In this document: piece by piece, positions 22,131-33,860 of the stretch
Layout of the letters: every line of letters begins with the position of its first letter
How positions within the stretch are numbered: the first letter of the stretch is position 1
Assembly: GCA_029582155.1 (NCBI GenBank)
Contig: CM055901.1
Span: forward strand, 56,154,625 to 56,218,624
Length of the DNA stretch: 64,000 nt
Direction of reading: 5' to 3'
Source: Panopea generosa
Taxonomy: Eukaryota; Mollusca; Bivalvia; Adapedonta; Hiatellidae
Position numbers and translations under genes: made by a program
Notes under the pieces: generated by a model
What the model was told of the DNA's origin: nothing
Seen by the model: the letters and a program-made list of their open reading frames with translations, nothing else
The model's database searches: none

Positions 22131-24715
22131 TGGTTATAACCAAGGACTGATCTTTATATAACTCCTTGTTGTAACCAAGGACTGGTCTCTATATAACTCG
22201 TTGTTGTAACCAAGAAATGGTCCCTATATAACTCATTGTTGTAACCAAGAACTGATCTCTATATAACTCCTTGTTGTAACCAATGACTGGTCTCTATATA
22301 ACTCCTTGTTATAAACAAGGACTGGTCTCTATATAACTCCTTGTCATAACCAAGGACTGATCTCTATACAACTCCTTGTTATAACCAAGGAATTGTCTCT
22401 ATACAACTTAAGGACTGATATGTATATAACTCCTTGTCATAACCAATGACTGATCGCTATACAACTCCTTGTTATAACCAATGACTTGGAGATCTCTATA
22501 CAACTAAAGGACTGATCTGTATATAACGTCTTGTTGTAACCTAGGACTGATCTCGCTACAACTCATTGTTATAACCAAGGATTGATCTTTATACAACTCC
22601 TTGTTGTAACCATCGGCTGGTCTCTATACAACTCCTTGATGTAACCACCGGCTGGTCTCTATACAACTCCTTGATGTAACCATCGGCTGGTCTCTATACA
22701 ACTCCTTGATGTAACCATCGGCTGGTCTCTATACAACTCCTGGTTGTAACCAAGGGCTGATCTCTATATAACTCCTTGTTGTAACCAAGGACTGATCTCT
22801 ATGTAACTCCTTGTTTAACCAAGGTCTGGTCTTTATGTAACTCCTTGTTTAACCAAGGTCTGGTCTTTATGTAACTCCTTGTTATAACCAATGACTTGTC
22901 TTTATGTAACTCATTGTTATAACCAGGTACTGATCGCTATACAACTCCTGATTGTAACCAAAGACTGATCTCTATATAACTCCTTGTAATAACAGGGACT
23001 GATCTCTATATAACCCCTGGTTATAACCAGGGACTGATCTCTATATAACCCCTGGTTATAACCAGGGACTGATCGCTATATAACTCCTGGTTATAACCAT
23101 GGACTGGTCTCTATATAACTCCTGGTTATAACTAAGGACTGACCTCTTTATAACTCCTTGCTATAACCAGGGGCTGATCTCTATGTAACTCCTTGTTTAA
23201 CCAGTGACTGGTCTCTATATAACTCATTGTCATAACCAGAGACTGGTCTCTATATACCTCCTTGTCATAACCAAGGACTGATCTCTATATTACTCCTGGT
23301 CATAAACAGGGACTGATCTCTATATAACTATAGTTTCCGCCCAGCCAAATACACATTCGCATTGCTCCACACAGCCGAAAGACGGTCATCAGCATAGAGT
23401 ATTACCTCCATGGGCAATAACTTGAAGTTGTTGAAGCCAGCAAGTACCTGGGTGTAATGATCACCAACTCACATTCATAGGACACACACGTGAACAACAT
23501 TGCCAGGAAAGCCGGCCGTACTGTTGGCTTCCTCCGTAGGAACCTTAGAGAGTGCACGCCAACAGTCAAGGGTGCCTCCTACAAAGCCATTGTATGGCCT
23601 ATAATGGAAAACGCCTCAATCGTTTGGGACCCCCACACCAAATCCAATATCAAGACCCTCGAACAGGTGCAGAGGGGAGCAGCCAGATACGTTTTCAACG
23701 ACTATTCTGTCAAGACCCCAGGTTGTGTCACCAATATGATGTCAGACCTTGGCTGGGAGTCCTTCGAATTTCGCCGAAGACGCAGCAGACTAGCTATGAT
23801 GTTCAAGATACAGAACAACCTTGTAAACACCCCCCAGACAGGTACCTCCAGCACAGCGACACCCGCACACGAGGTCAACACAGGTTCTTCCAAGAACGCA
23901 TCAACGACGCTACCTGCGCCAACTCCTTCTATCCAAGGACGATAAGAGAGTGGAACTGTCTCCCCACTAGCGTAATGACAGTTACAACTCTGGAAGCCTC
24001 CAGGACTCTCCTTGCGGGGTGACCTGACCACACATCACCAAACAGTACAACAGTGTACAAAGTTTTATCTTTAAATTTCACCATTTTAACTTGGAGACTG
24101 CAGACCATCACGCAGACCCAGTCTCGTTGAGCTATCGACGTTCTTTGAGAGCCCAGCTCAGTATAGGGAGAAGAAGAAGAACTCATGGTCATAACCAGGG
24201 ACTGATCTCTATATAACTCGTGGCTATAACCAGGGACTGATCTCTATACAACTCCTGGTCATAACCAGATATTGATCGCTACATAACTCCTGAATATAAC
24301 CAGGGACTGATCTATATATAACACGTGGTCATAACCAGCGACTGATTTCTATATAACTCCTGGTCATAACCATGGACGGGTCATAACCAGATATTGGTCA
24401 CTATAAAACTCCTGGTTATAACCAAGGACTGATCGCTATATAACTCTTGGTAAAAACCAGGGATTGATCTCTATATAACTCCTGGTTATAACCAAGGACC
24501 GATCACTATATAATTCTTGGTTATAACCAAGGACTGATCGCTATATAACTCTTGGTAAAAACTAGGGATTGCTCTCTATATAACTCCTGGTTATAACCAA
24601 GGACCGATCACTATATAATTCTTGGTTATAACCAAGGACTGATCGCTACATAACTCCTGGTTAAAACCAGGGACTGATCTCTATATAACTCCTGGTTCTA
24701 ACCAAGTCAATGTAA
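22131..24715. repeat. 35-bp minisatellite, interrupted by a LINE fragment
   Basis: Units contain 'ggactgatctctatataact' and 'ccttgttataaccaa', spaced 35 bp. About 34 units lie left of the LINE fragment (23330-24183) and about 15 right of it. Several adjacent units share private variants such as 'catcggctggtctctatac' at 22610-22740, showing local unit expansion. Confidence 0.95.
23330..24183 (+). mobile_element. LINE 3' end (non-LTR RT C-terminus) inserted in the 35-bp array
   Basis: Reads EASKYLGVMITN, then NIARKAGRTVGFLRRNLREC, IVWDPHTKSNIKTLEQVQRG and AARYVFNDY, typical of the region after the RT domain in jockey/CR1-like LINEs. It is followed in another frame by RTREWN-type C-terminal residues and an AGAAGA-rich tail. 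It is 5'-truncated, as LINE insertions usually are, and frame-broken. Array units resume on both sides. Confidence 0.9.
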
Positions 24716-26270
24716 ATACTTTTAGCTTTTTACCTCAAGTCTACGTAATGTTTTTAAAGTCGAGACCGAGACTTTAATTTATGTTTTTATATGAATCCTG
24801 GAAATTGTGTTTAAGAACGAATTTCCAACGAGTTTGAAAAAATATAACCTTAGGCCACTTCAAAAAGCTGTGAGTTAACTTCGCAATCAAGTAAACATTA
24901 ATATATAAAACAAAAATATAAAAAAGTACATCGAGTGATTCTTATATTTAAAATAAACTTGTTTCGTTAAACGTCTCAACTGATAAGTGCATGGATTATA
25001 TATAAATCATATATTTTAGTAATTATATATTTTATTCAATTTGTTCTTAAGTAAACTCTAAGTGTAGTTATTATTGTAAGTTTTTTCCTTCATTTTTTTT
25101 TTATAATTAATTGTTATAATTTTTTTGTCCACTGATAGAATAGAAATCGAATCAGCTAATTTGAGATTTCTATAAATAAATATTTGACGAAGGTTTAAAG
25201 CGTAATCAATTAAACTGCAGTGGCTCCCGCCATGGTTTTCTTCCACGGACTGTGTAAACGTTTTAATCAACAACATGTATGCTTGCCTTTGTAATCACTG
25301 TTAGGTCTGTGTTTGAATTTGGATTTCTTTATCAAAAGTTTAAAAGGGGACGTTACAATATTCCATGTCGGCCTGATTCGTTTTACTAATTTATTTACTT
25401 GACTTAGTATATAAGTTTAGAGATCGGGTGCGATTACTTGGCAGAACCGGTACTTAGAGTTGTTCGTGACAGGACATTGGGTCGAACCTGGGATCGAACC
25501 TCTGATCTATAACGGCCAACACACTATCCACTGCACCACAACATCGCTCTTAGTCGGATTATATACATCGTTAATTTGGATATAAGAATAAGACATTAAC
25601 GAAGGTGTGTAAATATGACAAACGTCTCAAGAACAAATGCCAAGGTTTACTTTTCAAGATCATGACTACCTCAAATAAAACACCACAGCGGTGGTCCAGT
25701 GGTAGACATAGCTACTAGATAGATAATTAGCTTTTAGTTGAAATATATTGTTTTAGTTATTAATAATAACATTGTACGGCAAAAAACGCACATGTGTATA
25801 ACAGAGACAGAATTGTTATTTGTGACGGTAGTAATGGAAATGACAAAGTAATTAATGTCAGTTTCTAAACTTAAATTTGTACATTTTCTAAACCGTCAAA
25901 TCTGTCGACCTAAATTTGTACATTTTCACCAGCCCTTTTCGAATACAAGTATAACTAATTAGTATGTCTGAAATCATAGCAAGGTGTTTTCTGTTTGCAA
26001 CTTTGTATTAAGTTTAAAAACAAACATGGCTCTAATACTTCGGCGGCTTCTTGGATGTTTAACTTAACCACAGTATAAATTCATTAGGGCGACTTGCATA
26101 ATGTTAAAGTGTTGACTGGACTAAAGTAAATAAGAAATGGACAGCGAGCGCAGATATTTCGAGTGTGATTTGTATACGTTGTATGCTCTTGTTTCGCAAT
26201 CGATGTAAAACAAATAAGTTTAAACTTATAACCTTTTAATTGAACCGAAACGCATCTGGGACGAATCTTG
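24716..26270. other. Intergenic, no gene seen
   Basis: AT-rich. A SINE-like fragment lies at 25415-25550; otherwise nothing recognised. Confidence 0.5.
25415..25550 (-). mobile_element. tRNA-derived SINE fragment, minus orientation
   Basis: The complement of 'gggatcgaacctctgatc' reads as a B box (GGTTCGATCCC), and that of 'acactatccactgcaccac' as an A box (GTGGTGCAGTGGATAGTGT). Confidence 0.65.
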
Positions 26271-26340
26271 AGTGTTATTGATAGTCTTGTTACGTATTAA
26301 CTTCATATTTGCACCGATTGCAATTATCAAACTACATGCA

Positions 26341-26943
26341 ATGGCAAGAATTCACACCTTGGAAGATGACATAACGTTTGAAAGAGTTCGCCACATGCCG
26401 CGGCGCACGCGTGTTTGCAGCGTGCATAGACAATTATCGTGGGCGTGTCAGAAAGAAGTTAAGTTGTACGAAAAAGACACAAAAGTAACAACATTCGGTC
26501 TGGAAAGGTCGAAATCATCGCTACAAGGGCGATACAGAGAACTACAAAGCATACAAAGAAATATTCAAATAAAAAACGGAAGTTTAGCGAAGCGACGAGC
26601 TAGCTGCCCAAATTTAATTCCAACGCAAAAGAACAGCTCCGACTTAAATGTTTATTCAAATTTTATACGCGACAATAGTAATTTAAAAAGAAAGGACACG
26701 AATTACAAAGCAAGTGACAAGGCTAGTGACAAAGTAAGCAACAAAGCAAGTGACGTGGTTATGGACGATGGAACAGTGACAGGACATGCCATAAAGATGG
26801 AAAGTAGACACTTCCCAAGATCGATCAGTGTAAACTTCAGCTCCACGAGTCCAGATAAAACATCTGAAAAAGCGAATGCAAATTCAGTAAAATCTGGCTT
26901 CTCGCCGTTAGAACGACGGAAGACCATGCCGAGTATAAAGTAG
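26341..26943 (+). CDS. Unrecognised basic, serine-rich protein (200 aa)
   Basis: Open frame of 200 codons from the ATG at 26341; an upstream in-frame ATG at 26272 would add 23 mostly hydrophobic residues and looks like UTR. The product is strongly basic. Residues about 15-30 are RHMPRRTRVCSVHRQLSWAC. Two similar basic-Ser/Thr-Pro endings, KRRASCPNL mid-protein and ERRKTMPSIK at the C-terminus, look like kinase or 14-3-3 type sites. A stretch ASDKASDKVSNKASD is a short internal repeat. No domain was recognised. Local base use is more GC-rich and codon-like than the flanks, which supports real coding. It could be a single-exon gene or the first exon of a longer one. No function is proposed. Confidence 0.55.
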   Translation: MARIHTLEDDITFERVRHMPRRTRVCSVHRQLSWACQKEVKLYEKDTKVTTFGLERSKSSLQGRYRELQSIQRNIQIKNGSLAKRRASCPNLIPTQKNSSDLNVYSNFIRDNSNLKRKDTNYKASDKASDKVSNKASDVVMDDGTVTGHAIKMESRHFPRSISVNFSSTSPDKTSEKANANSVKSGFSPLERRKTMPSIK

Positions 26944-29150
26944 TGTCCCGCAGTTTGAATTGAGGCGTTATTGTAATGCATCAACATAGTTTGTATTTTA
27001 AATGGTGTGCCAAGTCGCTTCTAACAATCTTAAGTGTTTACAAATGGACGGTGCTTCTCTGATTCATGTCCGAGGTTTCCCTCCACCAGAAAAACTGGTT
27101 GCCATAATCTATATAATATGTAATGTATTGAAAATGGCGTTGATTCCTCCAAGAACAATAATAATTTGTCAGTTATACCTCCATGTACTACGTTTCCATG
27201 GATATATTCAGATAACTGTTAATACGTTCATATACTTAGTGTCTTTACGTACAATGTGTAAATCGAATTTGAAAAAAAAACACTGTTTCATAAAATGCAA
27301 AACTGAAAGATTATTCTATTAAATGGCGCTTTTTGTTTGTTTGTTTGTTTGTTGTATTTTTTTTATGTTTTTTTTGTGTGTGTGTGTGTGTGTGTTTTAA
27401 GATTAAACTGTCGAATAACAAAGTTAAAAAGGTTTAATATAACAAAACTAAATCGAAAGTGACAGTGAAGATATGTTGTATATGTTTAAATGTGTTTTTG
27501 TATTCGAGTTTAATCGTAATTTTATTCTGTTTTATTATTTTGTATACTGTACACTGTAAGTTAATGCAAGTTCTCGATATTCAGAAAATAGTTAAAATGA
27601 TTGATGATTTTGTTAAAAAAAAAAACATATATTTAAATAACTTACAGTATGCGTATATTCCAATTTATAAAATATAAATATACACAGTGTCCATTTTTTT
27701 CAATAGTTCAATAATAGTTTATTCATTATTACATGGTATGCATACATTCAATATATACTGAACCGAACAGCTAAATTTTGTATTTCTAATATTTTCATAA
27801 ATATATTCAGTACCGTTATTATAGGATTAAATGCATTTTTTTCTGATTTTTATGCATGTGTAAAGAATGTCGAATCACACACAAATCAAATAAAGTCCGA
27901 AGGACATTCTTTACATATGCTTAAAAAAAAAGATTTTAATCCTTATAATTCAAATCCTGATGATTATATTTAATTTGAGACTCCTCAAGTGAATGGGGAA
28001 AAAATAACTATACGCTGCAAAGTAAACGCGTAAGAATACATTACCTCTGTCCTGGTTGACATCAAATTCTTGAGATCTAATATACAATAATATCGTAATG
28101 GCTATTGTTTTCATTATCAGATGAAATCTGTAACATCAGTTTGTTTAATGTACGAAATATCTTGCGGTGAAAAATTAAACACCCGCCTTTTATCTCTCGA
28201 TTTGGACAAATAAAAAATCAATAATTCCAGAAAATACCCTCATGGTGTAGACGCTGACGTCATTGTTTAGTTTTTGCCTACACGGTTGTTTTAAAAAATG
28301 TGTCAATATTTACGAAAGTCATATAAATCCACGCTCATTGATGGAGAATCCGAATTTGGAACGTTTTAAACGACTTTTATGTGCAAGGTTTGTGTATTTA
28401 CATTCTCACGATCGTATGCTTCTGAACTTCAACTAGATGTACACGTTTTTATTTCATTTTTCCTGTAGAATAAATTGGTCTGTGGAAATTTTTGTCAACG
28501 ACTAGTATTGTCGTTCGGTAAACCAGGGTTGTGTTCAATGGTATACTAAACATCTCAAATGTGAACATTATATGACCTACTTCATTGTTTCTCAAAACAA
28601 ATTATGGTCTGATTGTGGTTAAATCGCTGAACCAAAGAAATCTATTAAACAATAAACCGATGAAAAGAGCTAGGACTAGATCTAACATTTGTTTTTGCTT
28701 TATTTTATTATCAAAATAAGCGTGGAACCGTGGTGAACGTCATTTAAGTTCGTATATTGTTAAACCAACCATCGAAATGTCGATGCTTCTTTGTTTACGC
28801 ACGAAACGTAGGCCCTAAAAGTAGTCCGGTTCCAAGGTTTTATCGAAAAATAAAAGTCTTTAAAAAATTGACGTTGTCCAATGAAAATGCTTTAAATACA
28901 TATATGATAATGAGATTGGAATTATTAATTTGTATACGACATTATCAGACAATTATGTATTGATTTTACATAGGCTCAATTTTCTTTCTTACCCAAACCA
29001 AAATTTCAATGAAATGTTTTCGATACTTCATGAGAAAATCAGGTACATAAACTATCATGTGGCAGGTTAGCTGTTTCATTCAGTATACATGTTATGTAAC
29101 AAGTAACAAGGATTTAACGGGACGTTATTATCTGTTCCCGTTAGCATGTA
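26944..29150. other. Intergenic, no gene seen
   Basis: AT-rich; short (GT)n at about 27376-27394, an imperfect hairpin at 27822-27945 and a perfect CRE-like TGACGTCA at 28255-28262. Reading frames here are short and low-complexity. Confidence 0.5.
27822..27945. repeat. Imperfect inverted repeat (hairpin)
   Basis: 'gcatgtgtaaagaatgtc' pairs with 'gacattctttacatatgc', and the pairing continues outward to 'ggattaaat'/'attttaatcc'. The loop is about 30 nt. Confidence 0.75.
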
Positions 29151-29159
29151 GTTTCAATT

Positions 29160-31065
29160 ATTCGTAACGGTGCGTATGTTCCAATAACTCCTATCGTGCA
29201 TCTGTTTCAATTATTCCTATTATGTATATTTTCCAATAATTCATAGCATGCGTATGTTCCAATAACTCCTATCATGCATCTGTTTCAATAATTCCTATCA
29301 TGCATATTTCCGAATAATTCCTATCATACGTATTTCCCAATAATTCCTATCATGCGTATTTCCCAATGATTCCTATCATGCCTATTTTCCAATTATTCCT
29401 ATCATGCGTATATTCCAATAATTCCTATCATGCCTATTTCCAATAATTCATATCATGCGTATTTCCAATAATACAATCATTAAAAGCCAATAAAGTTTAA
29501 CGATTCAAATGATGCCTATGTGTCAATAACTCACATGATGCATATATGTCAATAATTCAAATTATATGTTTCAATAATTCACACGATGTATTTACGTCAA
29601 TTATCAACATGGTGCATATGTGTCAATAATTCACATAATGCATTTGTGTCAGTAATTCACATAGTTAATTTGTGTCAGTAATTCACAAATCGTGTATTTG
29701 TGTCAGTTATGCATTCGTGTCAATAATTCACATGGTGCATTAATGTAAAAAAAAATGTCAATAATGCATATGGCGAATATGTGTCAATTATTCACATGGT
29801 GCATGTGTGTCAAAAAATTCACATGGTGCATATGTGTTAATATAATTCACATGGTGCATATATGTCAATAATTCACACAATGTATTTGTGTCAATAATTC
29901 ACAATATGTATCTGTGTCAATAATTCACATTGTGTTTATATGCCAGTTATTCACATGATGCATTTGTGTCAATAATTCCCATGATGCATATGTGTCAATA
30001 ATTCATATGGTGAATGTGTGTCAATTATTCACACGGTACATGTGTGTCCAAAATTTACATGGTGCATATGTGGTAGTAATTCACATGGTGCATTTGTTTC
30101 AATAAATCACATGGTACATATGTGTTAGTAATTCACATGGTGCTTTTGTGTCAGTGATTCACATGGTGCGTTTGTGTCAATAATTCACATGATGCATATG
30201 TGTCAGTAATTCACAATATGCATATGTCAATGAGTCACATGGTGGATTTGTGTCAGTTATTCACATGCTGCATTTGTGTTAGTAATTCACATGGTGCATT
30301 TGTGTCAGCAATTCACATCGTGCATGTGTCAATAATTCACATGGTGCATTTGTGTCAGTAATTCACATGGTGCATTTGTGTCAGTAATTCACAAATCGTG
30401 TATTTGTGTCAGTAATTCACATGATGCAGTCGTGTCAGTAATTTACATGGTGCATTTGTGTCAATAAGTCACATGGTGCATATGTGTCAGTAATTCACAT
30501 GGTGCTTTTGTGTCAGTGATTCACATGGTGCATTTGTGTCAATAATTCACATGATGCATATGTTTCAGTAATTCACATTATGCATATGTCAATGAGTCAC
30601 ATGGTGATTTTTGTCAGTAATTCACATGCTGCATTTGTGTTAGTAATTAACATGGTGCATTTGTGTCAGTAATTCCCATGGTGCATGTGTCAATAATTCA
30701 CATGGTGCATTTGTGTCAGTAATTTACATAGTGCATTTGTGTCAATTATTCACATAATGCAGCCGTGTCAATAATTCACATGGTGCATTTGTCAGTCATT
30801 CACATGGTGCATTTGTGTCAGTAATTCACATAATGCATGTGTCAATAATTAACATGGTACATTTGTGTCAGTAATTCACATGATGCATATGTCAATAATT
30901 CACATGGTGCATTTGTGTCAGTAGTTCACATGATGCATTTGTGTCAGTTATTCACATTGTGCATGTGTCAATAATTCACATGGTGAATTTGTGTCTGTTA
31001 TTCACAAAGTGCATATTTGTCAGTGATACACATGTTACATTTGTGTCAGTAATTCACATGATGTT
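29160..31065. repeat. 26-bp minisatellite, about 70 units
   Basis: The left part uses units like 'ttcctatcatgcgtatttcc'; the right part uses 'ttcacatggtgcatttgtgt' plus 'cagtaa'. Both have a 26-bp period and a common frame (ATNATTC...CATG.G...TT), so one array has graded into a second variant. Confidence 0.95.
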
Positions 31066-31149
31066 ATTTTACAAGCTATCTGATTACAATGAAATCACAC
31101 ACGCATCTACGGCATGCAATATAACTGAATGTTATTGTTTTTTTATTTG

Positions 31150-31512
31150 TTAATATACATTTAAAAATGCAATATAAACATCCTGGTCATCGAATGCAGT
31201 TGTTTCGTGTTTATTTAGAAACGACTTAAATAGCAATTTAATAATAGAGAGCTCTATTTTAAAGCGAAACAACTTTTTGTTGCCACTATTCATTTCTGTA
31301 TCTGTTATTGCGATTTCCCCATTGCATGCTGCTATGGTAGAGCTACTTTCATTCTGTCGGCGTCTCTGCTGTTTTCCTTTGTTCTTTGCGGCTAAGGTCA
31401 ATTTAATAGGAACCCAGACGCTTTGTCGGTACAACGTTAAACTTGAAAGGCATTCAAAACAGCGGAACTTTTGGTGTCGAACTACTAATTTATCTGCTAA
31501 AAATGTAGACAT
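31150..31512 (-). other. Orphan open frame, 120 codons, possibly coding
   Basis: From an ATG at 31512 the frame contains FRCFECLSSLTLYRQSVWVP then a very basic NKGKQQRRRQNESSS. Composition is less biased than the flanks, but no domain is recognised and there is no supporting gene structure. It may be a chance frame or a decayed exon. Confidence 0.2.
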
Positions 31513-31602
31513 TTGATATAAACTTGTTAAAATGTAACAATACAAAAAACATTGAATTATCTTATACCCTGAATAACTGAATAATACATATACGTGGTTC
31601 AC

Positions 31603-32110
31603 ATTACAAAAATATTTTCAACATATACTTAAAATTAAATATTCAAATTTCCTCTAGCCTGCGAGGAGATACATAAATGTTTTTTAACTTCACGTTTAAA
31701 AGTTTGTTTATTTGTTTTTTTTCCCCCCGTTTTTTTATGTTTTTTTTTAATCTAAGTATTTTAATGTGACGTTATAATTATACACCTTTCCAAACTATAA
31801 AATAAAACTTGAGTTGGTTGTTGAGAATGGGATGGAGCGAACAATCTATGCTCCCCTAAATGTGCATAAGAAGCACTTTTAGGTCAATTTTGATAACTAT
31901 ATCAACCATTTTTATCCATTTTTGCATTGATATATAGAAACGTGCAGGGTCCCACCCCACCCCCGATGAACATTTTCCCAATTGTTTTTTCTCTTGATAC
32001 GTCATAATTTTAGCGTATTGCGTTTTTTCCCTGTCATTTGCAATAAAAGGTTGATATAACGGCAAATATTTGACATAGGTGTATCCACGTAAAATATTTA
32101 GTAGTATTGT
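31603..32110. other. Intergenic, nothing recognised
   Basis: AT-rich with long T runs at 31715-31750. Confidence 0.4.
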
Positions 32111-32139
32111 AGATGGCATATTATTTATCTTGTGGGTGG

Positions 32140-32420
32140 GTGAGTGAGAAGGTTGAATGGAGGATGGGTGAGACAGAGGATTGGTGGGAGGGGGAGGGAG
32201 GGAGGGAGGGAGGGATTGAGGGAGGGAGGGAGGAAGAGAAAAATGTTGGGATGGATGGGTGTGAGGGAAGGAACGGAGTGAGAGTGTGGAAGGGCATTTG
32301 TAAACACCTTAGGCACATCACCAGTCTCAGTTTATGAGGGAGGGAGGGGAAGTGTGGGTGGGAGGGAGCAAGGGTGGGTGGAAGCGTGCGTGGGTTGGAA
32401 GGAGGGCGGGGGAGAGATTA
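32140..32420. repeat. G-rich (GGGA)n purine tract on the plus strand
   Basis: Repeated GGGAGGGA from 32189 to 32233 and further G-rich blocks to 32415. Runs of three or more Gs at short spacing make it a strong G-quadruplex candidate. Confidence 0.9.
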
Positions 32421-32754
32421 TACATTTACACATTGGAATATTCTTTATTGGTTTTGCTTTGTTTGTTTTGGGTTGTTGTTTGTTGTTTGTTTTTTGTTGT
32501 TTTTTTAGGGGGAGAGGGGATTAAAATAAGAGTTATTCTCTCATACTTCTATAAAGCCCCGTTTCCATGGAGAGCGTTTTATACGTGGTGCTTTTTATCG
32601 CGCTGCTTTTGTCAGATAAAAATATACATATTTTACAAATGCCGCTCAAGAACACTTTCAACAAAATTGCGGCTTTGAGCAAGAATAAGAAGTCGAAATT
32701 CCCTTCAAACCCGTCTTCCTCATTCGTAAACAGAGACTGGTGATGTGCATAAGG

Positions 32755-32987
32755 TTTGTACAAATGCCTTTACTCATTCCCACCATCTCGACTTCCGTCG
32801 TTCTCTCTCCCACTCATCCACCCGCCATCTTTTCATCCCTCTTTCCCACTCTCCATCCCTCCATTTTTCTCTCCCTCCCTCCCATCCACCCCCCGCCCCC
32901 CTCCTCCCTCCTAAACAGACTGGCGATGTGCATAATGTGTTTACAAACGCCTTCTCTCCTTCGTATCCTCCCGTCTTCCGTCCGTTG

Positions 32988-33041
<54 letters not shown>

Positions 33042-33860
33042 ATTAACCCCCTTTCTTCACCCCTCTTTCCCAACCCACCATCCATCCATTTTTCTCTCCC
33101 TCCCCCCCCCTCCCACTCCCACCCATCCTCCAACTCGTCCATGATCAATCCCTTCTACCCATCTACTCACCTTCCCTCCTACCCCTGCTCCATCCCTCTC
33201 TCCTACCCTATCTCTCACATTCCCTCTCTTCCTTTCTGCCTCCATCCTTCCACCCATTCACCCTCCGTCCGTCATAACATCACTCACTCCCTCCAACCCA
33301 TCCACCCATCTTTCCTCATTCTACCTACTTTCCTCTCCAACCATCTTGCGCGCCAACAAACCAACGCACCCTTCTGACCATCCACCCACCGACCAACCCA
33401 CCGACCCACGCTTCCTTCTTCCTCCCTCCAAAACTGAGAATAAGGTGTGAGAATAAGGTGTAATTTAGGTGTGTACAAATGCCCTCTCTTTTTCCCACTT
33501 TCCTTCTGTCCGTCCGACCCTTCTTATCCACCCTCCTACTCTCCCCCTTCTTTCCCACCCTGTATCCCTCCATTCTTATCTCCCTCTCTCCCCCTCCCAC
33601 CCATCCTACCTCTCACCCATCCTCCCTGCGTCCCACCCTCAGTCCCTCCCACCCATCCACCATCCCTTCCACCAATCAACTTACCTGCCATCCCATCCAT
33701 GTTCCCTCCCTTTGTCTCATCTTCCCTCCCTCCACCTATCCACCCTCCTTCTTTCTCACCCTGTCTTCCTCTCTCCCTCTTCCCATTTTTCTTCCTACCC
33801 ATCCACGCTCCCACAAACCCATGCTTCTTCATTCCCACATCCCACCCATCCACAGATAAC
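32755..33860. repeat. C-rich pyrimidine low-complexity tract with CCATCCA/CCCTCC motifs
   Basis: About 1.1 kb of CCCTCC, CCATCC and CACCCATCC with a (CT)n run at 32989-33040. A non-repetitive phrase around 'ctggtgatgtgcataaggtt' (32737) recurs as 'ctggcgatgtgcataatgtg' (32921), and a shorter related phrase appears at 33455-33482. The large open frames on both strands here are composition artefacts. Confidence 0.9.

Noticed and set aside
26703-26987. Minus-strand 94-codon frame opposite the orphan gene
   Set aside because: Repetitive LALLLTLSLALSL composition is the antisense shadow of the ASDK repeat.
28255-28262. Perfect CRE-like TGACGTCA
   Set aside because: A single 8-bp palindrome with no nearby promoter or gene start is expected by chance at this scale.
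22131-31065. Arrays with 26-35 bp units as possible CRISPR
   Set aside because: Units are contiguous without unique spacers, in a eukaryotic context with no cas genes.
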